Shown one piece after another: positions 1 to 6,349 of a stretch of 16,741 bases of DNA. This stretch comes from Anaerolineae bacterium (GTDB lineage: Bacteria; Chloroflexota; Anaerolineae; UBA1429). Under the pieces are notes generated by a model. That model made no database searches. It had not been told where the DNA came from and saw nothing but the letters and a program-made list of their open reading frames with translations. Each line of letters opens with the position of its first letter. Positions within the stretch are counted from its first letter, which is position 1. The stretch spans positions 1-16,741 of the forward strand of contig SKLG01000381.1 in assembly GCA_007123335.1 (NCBI GenBank), written 5' to 3'. Both the position numbers and the translations under genes were made by a program.

Positions 1-228
1 CAGAGAGCCGCGAACGAGGATCAACGTGATGGGCAGCCTGACGATCGACCAATACCTCAGGTAGCGCGTGGCGTTCGTCGTAAAGATCTCATCGATCCAA
101 AAGCTCCAGGCCCCGAGCTTGAAGAACCGAAGGGCCGCGGCCAGCAAGACGATGGCGGCAAGGGCGATATACTGAGAGTAGGGCCGAGCCCACAATCGGG
201 CAAGCCCTGTGGTGAGACGTTTCGACAT
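1..228 (-). CDS. GT39/ArnT-like membrane glycosyltransferase, N-terminal part (runs off the left edge)
   Basis: Only the first 76 codons are in the window; the frame stays open to base 1. After a short basic N-terminus (MSKRLTTGLARLWARP), residues about 19-36 form a hydrophobic segment, followed by LRFFKLGAWSFWIDEIFTT. This is the classic start of the GT39/PMT/ArnT superfamily: a first membrane helix, then an external loop with an Asp-Glu pair (residues about 46-47). In PMT and ArnT that loop Asp is catalytic. Such enzymes move a sugar from a polyprenyl-phosphate donor to a lipid-linked glycan or protein on the outer face of the membrane. The ATG at 228 is preceded by AAAGGA overlapping the stop codon of the upstream GT2 gene, leaving a 13-base gap, which implies co-translation. 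The precise acceptor cannot be told; the family call is fairly safe although most of the protein is outside the window. Confidence 0.8.
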   Translation of the reverse strand, partial: MSKRLTTGLARLWARPYSQYIALAAIVLLAAALRFFKLGAWSFWIDEIFTTNATRYLRYWSIVRLPITLILVRGSL

Positions 229-241
229 CGGCACGAATCCT

Positions 242-1144
242 TTACGGGCCCGGATGGCCCAAGAGTTCAAGAAGCCCACGGGCGAACCCAACAAGCGCGC
301 GGAAATTGCCCTTCTTCCCCTCACGGAGCATCACCTGCGCGCCGAGAAAGGGGGCTCCGAGAAAGAAGCCGAGCTTTTGTGGCAGCGAGGCGTGTCGGCG
401 CATGAACAGAAGCCAATGGCGCAACTTGGTTCGGGCATACTCTTCATCGTAATTGCGTCCATACGTATGGCTCACCGCATGGTAAGCCACGGCCTGGGGA
501 ATATACAGGGCCGAATAGCCGGCTCGCTGCAGCCGTAGCGAAAAATCAAGGTCCTCAGGTCCAAAAGGATCAAAGCGGGTATCGAATCCATTCAGGCGCA
601 TGAACAGCTCGGCGCGGACCATCATGGCCCCCCCACAGGCGGTGCACCGTCTCACGGTGTCGTATTGTCCCCGATCCACCTCGCCAAAGCCAACGGGTTT
701 GACGCGCCAGGTCATAAAGTTGATGCGAGCGCCGCCGCCATCGTTCAGGCGCTCCCGGTCGTGCATGAAACGTAGCTTGGCCTGGGTTTGGCCTACCTGC
801 GGAACCTCGTCGAACGGCCTCTGCAACGTGTCCACAAAGCCGGGCTCGACCAGCATGTCATTGTCGAGGAACAGAAAATAGGAGGGATAAAAGGTCTCGG
901 CCGCCAGCCTGGCGGCTGCGTTGCGCCCCGAGGCCACGCCCAGGTTTGTGGGGTGATGATGCGCCAGAACGGCAGGGTAGGCGTTGCGCACCGCCTCACA
1001 GGTTCCATCCGCAGAGCCGTTATCCCAAAGGAGGATCTGGTATCCGGCCGACGCGTCGGCCATAAGGCTGGATAAGCACTGCAAGGTCTTTTCTCTTTGG
1101 TTCATCGTCAGGATGATGACGACCACGCCGCCTTTATGCGCCAT
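242..1144 (-). CDS. GT2 family glycosyltransferase (rhamnosyltransferase-like)
   Basis: A 300-residue GT-A fold glycosyltransferase. Visible motifs are the N-terminal beta-strand GGVVVIILTMNQ, the nucleotide-binding DNGSADGT at 41-48, NLGVASGRNAA near 67-77, a DXD-type FLDNDM at 92-97, GGAMMVRAELF near 171-181 and the acceptor-side GPEDLDFSLRLQRAG at 195-209. This arrangement is typical of WbbL/RfbF-like GT2 enzymes that add a deoxyhexose or hexose to a lipid-linked glycan in the cytoplasm; the actual sugar is not predictable. The frame is open 32 codons further upstream, but that extension is Cys/Arg-rich and lies inside the preceding gene. The ATG at 1144 starts exactly at the family's first strand, has GTGGAG upstream, and overlaps the end of the previous GT2 by 11 bases (ATGGCGCATAA), so the two are probably translationally coupled. 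Confidence 0.9.
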   Translation of the reverse strand: MAHKGGVVVIILTMNQREKTLQCLSSLMADASAGYQILLWDNGSADGTCEAVRNAYPAVLAHHHPTNLGVASGRNAAARLAAETFYPSYFLFLDNDMLVEPGFVDTLQRPFDEVPQVGQTQAKLRFMHDRERLNDGGGARINFMTWRVKPVGFGEVDRGQYDTVRRCTACGGAMMVRAELFMRLNGFDTRFDPFGPEDLDFSLRLQRAGYSALYIPQAVAYHAVSHTYGRNYDEEYARTKLRHWLLFMRRHASLPQKLGFFLGAPFLGAQVMLREGKKGNFRALVGFARGLLELLGHPGP

Positions 1145-2111
1145 GCTGATCGCTCCACAAGCGTTGATCGATGGATGATGGCAACACTCGTTCCTCCACG
1201 CGCAGCAGCCACTTTTTGGCCCACCGCACCCACGCCCCAAAGCGTCTATGCTCGGGCGCCCCCGGATAGCGCATCCGCCACATCTCCTTGTGGAGCGCTG
1301 CCCAGACCTCGGGATGAGTGACCCCTTGAGCGGTGAGGTACCCGGATAGCCAGTTCAGGAAGAAGGAACGTTCGGTATACTCGGCTCCCGTGCGCAGGGC
1401 TACCGCCGTACTGGCATGTGCGTGCTGCCGATAGAGATCCCAGCACTTGTCTATGGTGCGAGTGTGAGCCTTGAGGCATACCTTGGCGTAAAAGGCCTGA
1501 TCCTCGTATACCCTGCTGCCAAAGGCTTCCACAAACCCCCCGACCTGTGCGATGAGCGAGGATCTGATGATGATGCTGGTGGGACAGGGGACCGATGCCT
1601 TCCCGCGCAGATACAGGGGAAGCAGAACGGGAGGGTCCAGCAGCGCGTCGGGCTGCACGCCGAGCGTTGGTGCAAAGTCGCTCCGGGTGCCATCGACGCC
1701 ATCCTGCCAGCTATACCAGTATAGTGACCGACCATAAAGCACATCGGTGTCGGGATGGGCGACCAGGATGGCGGCCTGCTCCGCGAGCTTTTGCGAAAGC
1801 CAGACATCGTCGGCATCCAGAAAGGCGATATAGTCGCCTCTCGCATGGTCGATGCCAAGGTTACGCGAAGGACTCATGCCCCGATTCTGGTGGCCCGGGT
1901 GATCCAGATAGTAGACCTTTTCCGGTTTTTGGTCCGCATAGTGTTGGGCGATGGCCGTGCTGTCATCGCTGGAGCCGTCATCGACGAGCAAGAGCTCCCA
2001 ATGCGTATACGTCTGGGCGAGAACGCTTTCGATGGCTTCTTGCAGATAGTCTTGAGCATTCAGGAAAATGATGATTACCGAGATGAGCGGTGCCTCTACC
2101 ATGGTGTCCAT
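1134..2111 (-). CDS. GT2 family glycosyltransferase
   Basis: A 325-residue GT-A enzyme. It begins with the standard strand LISVIIIFLNAQDYLQEAIESV-like region, then LLVDDGSSDDS at 41-51, GMSPSRNLGIDHARGDYIAFLDADD with the metal-binding DADD at 99-102, and an EDQAFYAK acceptor/base motif. It would transfer a sugar from a nucleotide donor to a growing cytoplasmic lipid-linked glycan. Three starts are possible: GTG at 2120, ATG at 2111 and ATG at 2102. ATG 2111 is chosen because GGAG sits 8 bases upstream. It is the first gene after the largest intergenic gap in the window, so it may start a second transcript, and it overlaps the following GT2 by 11 bases. Donor and linkage cannot be inferred. 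Confidence 0.9.
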   Translation of the reverse strand: MDTMVEAPLISVIIIFLNAQDYLQEAIESVLAQTYTHWELLLVDDGSSDDSTAIAQHYADQKPEKVYYLDHPGHQNRGMSPSRNLGIDHARGDYIAFLDADDVWLSQKLAEQAAILVAHPDTDVLYGRSLYWYSWQDGVDGTRSDFAPTLGVQPDALLDPPVLLPLYLRGKASVPCPTSIIIRSSLIAQVGGFVEAFGSRVYEDQAFYAKVCLKAHTRTIDKCWDLYRQHAHASTAVALRTGAEYTERSFFLNWLSGYLTAQGVTHPEVWAALHKEMWRMRYPGAPEHRRFGAWVRWAKKWLLRVEERVLPSSIDQRLWSDQHGA

Positions 2112-2226
2112 GGATTCCACTCCGATTTTGCATCTCTCACGAACTTGTAGGCCAACTATTTCTTGTCGGTTTGCCTGAACGAGTCATGGCGCCATGTCCT
2201 CTATGGGCATGGGCGCGTCGCCTATC
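2112..2226. other. Largest intergenic gap, between deacetylase and GT2 genes
   Basis: This 115-base stretch separates the stop of the polysaccharide deacetylase gene from the start of the next GT2 gene; nearly all other junctions here overlap or are under 60 bases. I see no open reading frame, no terminator-like hairpin with a T-run and no convincing -35/-10 pair. It holds a perfect 12-base palindrome (listed separately) and a tandem ATGGGC repeat at 2202-2213 on the plus strand. It is the only place in the window where a secondary promoter or attenuator could easily sit. Confidence 0.5.
2185..2196. repeat. Perfect 12-base palindrome CATGGCGCCATG
   Basis: CATGGCGCCATG equals its own reverse complement and lies in the one long intergenic gap, about 75 bases upstream of the GT2 start at 2111 and 30 bases past the deacetylase stop. 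The flanking bases do not extend the symmetry and there is no loop, so it is not a rho-independent terminator. It could be a dimeric regulator's operator or a chance palindrome in GC-rich DNA. Confidence 0.35.
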
Positions 2227-3192
2227 TTAGTGTTGGCGCAGCAACCAGCGCTCAAAATCGGCGCCGCTCCAATCCCGAGCCCAGAAGCGAGGCAGCCGAA
2301 AGGGATCGCTTCTCAGACGAACGACATCTTGATCACTGGTGCATCCACATCGAAACCCGGCCTGCCGCACCAGTTCCGCCGTCTCCCCGGATACCGAGCC
2401 GTCCGGGTAGGAAAAGCTTCGCACGGGCCGCTGAAGGAGCTCTTCCAGGGATCGCTTGCTCTCCAAAATCTCCCGACGCTGCTGGGCCGTCGACAGGGAG
2501 GCCAGCGTAGCATGAGAAAGAGTGTGCGAGCCGATCTCGATGAGACCGCTTGATGCCAGCTCCGCCACCTCGTCGGCCGTCAAGGCGCGCGGCAACCGGC
2601 CGGTAACACGTGGGCTGCCGCCCTGCTCTGCAAGCTCTGCGATCGCGCGTTCTCGCTCCTCCCCAGAGGACTGCCGTAATGTCTGATACATAGCCAGGAC
2701 AGTTCTCACCCTGACGTTTGCCTTGTCGCCATCGGACTGCCCAAGTGGCGGAGCGCCGGAATCGAGTGCAGACGCTGGTGTTGTGTGGGCGTCCGATGCG
2801 AGCAAGGCTCCCGCCAACTCATCCCACCAAAAAGGACGCCCCAGGGAACCGGCCACGATGAAAGCGGTAGCCGGCACATCGTGACGATCAAGCAGCGGTC
2901 TCACCTGCTCCAGGAGGTCGGCGTATCCGTCGTCAAAGGTCATCACGACAGCCCGGTCGGGCAATTGCCCGGCGTCAAGGGCATCGAGCAATGCCGATAG
3001 GCCCATCGGGTGGGTATGGCGCCGGATCACCTCCAGGTGTTCGGCGAAATGTTGGGATGAGACGCAGAGGCGATATGGGTCCTCCTGCACGTCAGCGACG
3101 CGGTGATAGCCCAGGATCAGGGCCCCGCCGGTGAAGCGGCTCCTCAGCCAACGGGCTGATTGCCTCACACGTCTCAGTCCGGGGATGCGCAT
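2227..3192 (-). CDS. CE4 polysaccharide deacetylase family protein (NodB homology domain)
   Basis: A 321-residue protein with the carbohydrate esterase 4 / NodB fold. Visible family motifs are GYHRV (residues 28-32, typical of this subfamily), the metal-binding TFDDGY at 85-90 with the catalytic and metal Asp pair, SHTLSHATL at 222-230 giving the H223-x3-H227 zinc ligands, and SYPDG at 261-265. It probably removes an N- or O-acetyl group from a sugar of the glycan. No signal peptide or membrane helix is visible, so it likely acts on a cytoplasmic precursor or lipid-linked intermediate rather than on exported polymer. An insert rich in Ala, Ser and charged residues lies at about 130-200. The ATG has GAGGAGA four bases upstream. 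The start lies inside the end of the upstream methyltransferase gene (19-base overlap), so the two are translated together. Confidence 0.9.
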   Translation of the reverse strand: MRIPGLRRVRQSARWLRSRFTGGALILGYHRVADVQEDPYRLCVSSQHFAEHLEVIRRHTHPMGLSALLDALDAGQLPDRAVVMTFDDGYADLLEQVRPLLDRHDVPATAFIVAGSLGRPFWWDELAGALLASDAHTTPASALDSGAPPLGQSDGDKANVRVRTVLAMYQTLRQSSGEERERAIAELAEQGGSPRVTGRLPRALTADEVAELASSGLIEIGSHTLSHATLASLSTAQQRREILESKRSLEELLQRPVRSFSYPDGSVSGETAELVRQAGFRCGCTSDQDVVRLRSDPFRLPRFWARDWSGADFERWLLRQH

Positions 3193-3938
3193 GCCGTCTC
3201 CTCAGGCTTGATCGCCCGAATGGTGATCAGCACTTGATAATCAGGGTCGCTATGATCGAGTTCTCGCGGCCGCAACTCCTGGCTGGCCAGGCCGTGCAGA
3301 AAGGCGATCGCCGCCAGCACGTTCCCGTGAGTCTCGACCTGGATGTGTGACGCCGGAAAAGTTGCCTCAAAGAGCCGCCTTGCCGATAGGCTGGTAAAGC
3401 TCCAGTAGTGCCCCCAACGATCCATATCATGGCGGCTGATCTTGCTGATGCCCGGCACCGTGACTAGCGCGACGCCGCCCGGCTTGAGGGCCTGATGCAT
3501 GGTACGGATGGTCGTGGGCACGTCATATATGAATTGGAGCGTTTGGGTGACGATAAAGCAGTCAAACGCATTTTCCGACAGATGTTCGGCGTGGGTCAGA
3601 TCCCCGATGATCGTCACCTGGGGGCTATCGTCCGCAACGTGCAAGACATCACTCTGCACGACGCCATCGCCGCCGAACAAGCGGGTATAGGTGTTATCGC
3701 CGATCTCCAGGACCCGTCCCTGAATATCTGCTGCATGGGTGGCCAAAAAGCGCTCAATGTAGTATCGATCCACCGGTTGCCCGCGCTCGCTGCCCCAGTA
3801 AGGGCTGATGGGCGTGGGCCGCCGAAGCTGTCCCATCCTTACCAGGCCGACGGGGGGCCAGCGCGTATAGCGGATGATCCCTCTGCGAACGGATAGCGGC
3901 AGTAGACGCCGTGCCGCCAGGGTCAGTGCCTGTTTCAT
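3174..3938 (-). CDS. Class I SAM-dependent methyltransferase (variant motif I)
   Basis: A 254-residue protein with a Methyltransf_11-like core. Motif I is VLEIGDNTYT at 77-86, where the usual Gly-x-Gly loop is replaced by Asp-Asn-Thr. There follow a DLTHAEHL segment at 113-120, NAFDCFIVTQTLQFIYD at 123-139 and the post-core LKPGG at 151-155, then VTVPGISKISRHDMDRWG. The pattern, including 'SDVLH' and 'FTSLSARRLFE', matches a methyltransferase group I recall from polysaccharide loci next to glycosyltransferases and deacetylases. It probably O-methylates a sugar of the glycan; acceptor unknown. The start ATG has GGGAG five bases upstream. It begins 21 bases after the flippase gene and overlaps the downstream deacetylase gene by 19 bases. 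Confidence 0.87.
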   Translation of the reverse strand: MKQALTLAARRLLPLSVRRGIIRYTRWPPVGLVRMGQLRRPTPISPYWGSERGQPVDRYYIERFLATHAADIQGRVLEIGDNTYTRLFGGDGVVQSDVLHVADDSPQVTIIGDLTHAEHLSENAFDCFIVTQTLQFIYDVPTTIRTMHQALKPGGVALVTVPGISKISRHDMDRWGHYWSFTSLSARRLFEATFPASHIQVETHGNVLAAIAFLHGLASQELRPRELDHSDPDYQVLITIRAIKPEETACASPD

Positions 3939-3959
3939 ATTGCTCCCTCAAGACCGTCG

Positions 3960-5435
3960 TTAGCTATCTGTCGAGGCATAACCGGCCAGGCCGGCGACCT
4001 GGGGAAAGACTCGGGCTAGGTTGTTCGCTAACCCCAGACGAAACCGGCGATCCAAAAACCAGATCAGCACGCCCATCGCCGTCGTGGCGGATAGGATAGT
4101 CAACAGGAAACCCACAGGGCCCACGATCAGCCGATCAACACTCGATACCGTAAGGCCGACGATGCCACAGACGGCGGCGATGAGCCCCATGGGCAGCCCA
4201 AGGCCGGCGAAAGGCCGGGGCAGGACCCGTAACAGAAACGCCGCGTTGACGAGTTGCGAGGATCCCACCGCAATGAGCCAGGCCAGGGCTGCCCCGGTCA
4301 CGCCGTAACTACCCGCCAGGCCCCAAATCAGGGTGATGAGCAGGACCGATTGTAGCATCTCCACCACCATAACGCGATAGGGCTGAGCCAACGCCTTAAA
4401 GATCGGTGTCGTCACATCTCCAAATAGACCGAGCACATTGACCAATGCCAGCCAGCGGATCAGCGGGACGGTTCCCTGCCAACGGGGCCCCAGGACGTTC
4501 TCCACCAATGAGGGGGCTAACGCCATCATCAGGGCACAGATTGGCCATAAAAAGGCCGCGGCGCTGACCCAAACGATGCGAAAGGTCTGCTCAACTCGTC
4601 GCGTGTCTGTCTGGAGTTGCGTGTACAGGGGAAAGGCGACGGTCTGCAGAACCCCGCTAGAGACCTCGTAGGGTACAAAGGCCAGTTTGCCGGCCAGGGT
4701 ATACAGTCCCAGCTCTGCCACGCCCAGGCGCCGCGAGATGACGAGCTGAATCATCGAGCCACCGCTCACGGCGATGAGGCTCGTCAAAAAGACCCAACGG
4801 CCATATCGAATCAGTGAAGATGCCGCCTCCCGATCCAGAATCAGCCTGGGCCGGTAGGGAGCTAGAATGTAGGAAAGTGTCGCATGAAATATCGAGCTAG
4901 CCAGCACACTGATCACCAATGCCCACACGCCCAGGAGTGGGGCCAGCGCGATGGCCACCACCGTGTTCACCACCGCATCGCCGAGCTGGAGAAGGGTGAG
5001 GGGGCGAAAACGAAGGGTCCGATGTAGATCGACCACTCGAACGCTGGCGACCGCATCTAGCAGGGGGCGGATAGCCAATACACGGATCAGGGGCGTAGCC
5101 TGAGGTTGGGCGAATAACCCGGCGATGAGCGGCGCGGCCAGGTAGACGGTGGCGGTGACACCCAGGGCGCGCAGGATCCCGAGCGTCCAGGCCGAATGAT
5201 AGTGGCGCTCATCCACATCGGGCCGTTGAATCAGGGCCGGCACCATTCCGGTCTCGGTAAGGTGTACGAGCAGGTCCACGGCGATCATAGAGACGGCGAG
5301 CAGTCCGAAATCCTCCGGCGCCAGCAGCCGAGCCAGAACCAGAGTGCGGACCAAAAAGGTCACTTTGGACCCGGCGAGTCTGGTCATTTGCCAAAAGAGC
5401 GCCGAGCCGGTCTTGCGGGCCAGATGTTCGCTCAA
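3960..5435 (-). CDS. Wzx-type lipid-linked oligosaccharide flippase (MOP superfamily, WzxC/TuaB-like)
   Basis: A 491-residue, very hydrophobic protein of the polysaccharide transporter (PST) family, with about 12-14 membrane segments by eye. The N-terminal region is diagnostic: GSALFWQMTRLAGSK, then LARLLAPEDFGLLAV at about 34-48 and ETGMVPALIQR at about 61-71, as in WzxC and TuaB. Later RRLGVAELGLYTLAGKLA and an ALAQPY loop also fit. It would flip undecaprenyl-linked oligosaccharide from the inner to the outer leaflet, linking the soluble glycosyltransferases to the GT39-type enzymes coded nearby. The start is a TTG at 5435 preceded by GGGAGG with 5-base spacing; its first bases overlap the upstream stop as TTGA, so it is coupled to the GT2 gene. 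The next Met lies inside the first helix, which supports the TTG. Length is normal for the family. Confidence 0.92.
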   Translation of the reverse strand: MSEHLARKTGSALFWQMTRLAGSKVTFLVRTLVLARLLAPEDFGLLAVSMIAVDLLVHLTETGMVPALIQRPDVDERHYHSAWTLGILRALGVTATVYLAAPLIAGLFAQPQATPLIRVLAIRPLLDAVASVRVVDLHRTLRFRPLTLLQLGDAVVNTVVAIALAPLLGVWALVISVLASSIFHATLSYILAPYRPRLILDREAASSLIRYGRWVFLTSLIAVSGGSMIQLVISRRLGVAELGLYTLAGKLAFVPYEVSSGVLQTVAFPLYTQLQTDTRRVEQTFRIVWVSAAAFLWPICALMMALAPSLVENVLGPRWQGTVPLIRWLALVNVLGLFGDVTTPIFKALAQPYRVMVVEMLQSVLLITLIWGLAGSYGVTGAALAWLIAVGSSQLVNAAFLLRVLPRPFAGLGLPMGLIAAVCGIVGLTVSSVDRLIVGPVGFLLTILSATTAMGVLIWFLDRRFRLGLANNLARVFPQVAGLAGYASTDS

Positions 5436-6349
5436 GCCTGCCTCCCTCGTCGCAGCCCGGCCATCATGCCGGGCAAGAGATAAAGCGTATAGGCGCGGCC
5501 GCGATCGACCATATCCTGGTCGTGTCGGATCATCCCTCTGACCCAGCGCACGGGAGCGCGCAAAAGGTCGCGCCCCGCCTGGGCGATAATGACGCCGTCT
5601 CCACGCAACAGGTACTTGCCGTAAAACCCCCCTTGACTGCGGGCGTAATCCCGGTACCGTTCGGCGCGTTGCCCCTGATCGCGCCAGCCATAGTGCTGCA
5701 CCACGATCTCGGGCACATAAAAGATCGGAATGCCCAGTCGCAGGGCGCGGTGACCCCAGTCCGAATCTTCGGCGGCGTGGATGGAAGGATGCTCATCGAA
5801 CGGCCCGATCCGGCGGGCGTTCTCCAAGGAGATGCCCATATTGCCACCGATCAATGGATGTGCCCGGATCAGGGGACGGCGATACACCCTGGGCACCTGG
5901 GAGGTCACCAGGCAGAACTCGAGCTCTTTGTCCCCCGCCGCATCCACTCGCCCCGTACAGATGGCCTCCGGTGAGCGTTCCAGATGCGCCACAAGCGTCT
6001 TTAGCCATTGCCGATCCACAAAACAGTCGTCATCGGTAATCGCTACGAAACGGGTCGTCGCCGCCTCGATGCCGCGATTGATGCCGGCGGCGCGTCCACG
6101 TTGGGTCGAGGGGATATAGCGGGTCACCAGGCCCGCATCGTTCAATAGGTTGAGCCAACCTTCCACCTGGGGGTTCCTGCCCTGGTCGACAACGATTAGG
6201 GCTCCGGGCCACGCGCTCCCCGCGACAATGTGGCTCAGGCAGGTCTCGAGGATCGGACGTCCCAAGGTCGGGATGACGATGCTGACATCCGCCAGCACCG
6301 GCCGACGCTCGATTTGAGTTTGCCCAAGGCCCACTGTGCTCTCGACCAT
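5432..6349 (-). CDS. GT2 family glycosyltransferase
   Basis: A 305-residue GT-A enzyme. The N-terminal strand VSIVIPTLGRP (22-32) is followed by VVDQGRNP near 53-60, RGRAAGINRGIEAA at 84-97, the metal-binding TDDDCFVDRQWL at 105-116, GGNMGISLENARRIGPFDE at 168-186 and an AEDSDWGHRAL acceptor motif at 193-203. It probably adds a hexose or deoxyhexose to the lipid-linked precursor in the cytoplasm. The frame is open 93 codons further upstream, but that stretch is Arg/Gly-rich, overlaps the GT39-like gene and does not resemble a GT2. The ATG at 6349 shares one base with the upstream stop (TGATG) and has a very strong ribosome binding site. Its own stop overlaps the flippase start as TTGA. Sugar specificity is not predictable. 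Confidence 0.9.
   Translation of the reverse strand: MVESTVGLGQTQIERRPVLADVSIVIPTLGRPILETCLSHIVAGSAWPGALIVVDQGRNPQVEGWLNLLNDAGLVTRYIPSTQRGRAAGINRGIEAATTRFVAITDDDCFVDRQWLKTLVAHLERSPEAICTGRVDAAGDKELEFCLVTSQVPRVYRRPLIRAHPLIGGNMGISLENARRIGPFDEHPSIHAAEDSDWGHRALRLGIPIFYVPEIVVQHYGWRDQGQRAERYRDYARSQGGFYGKYLLRGDGVIIAQAGRDLLRAPVRWVRGMIRHDQDMVDRGRAYTLYLLPGMMAGLRRGRQA
5441..5446 (-). promoter_or_regulatory. Shine-Dalgarno site supporting the TTG start of the flippase gene
   Basis: The minus strand reads GGGAGG, then five bases, then TTGAGC. This strong site makes the TTG at 5435 the start codon; no ATG or GTG gives a complete first membrane helix. It lies within the final codons of the upstream GT2 gene. 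Confidence 0.7.

Noticed and set aside
1145..1240. N-terminal extension of the GT2 gene ending at 242
   Set aside because: The 32 extra codons are Cys/Gly-rich and out of keeping with the family; the GT-A first strand begins just after ATG 1144.
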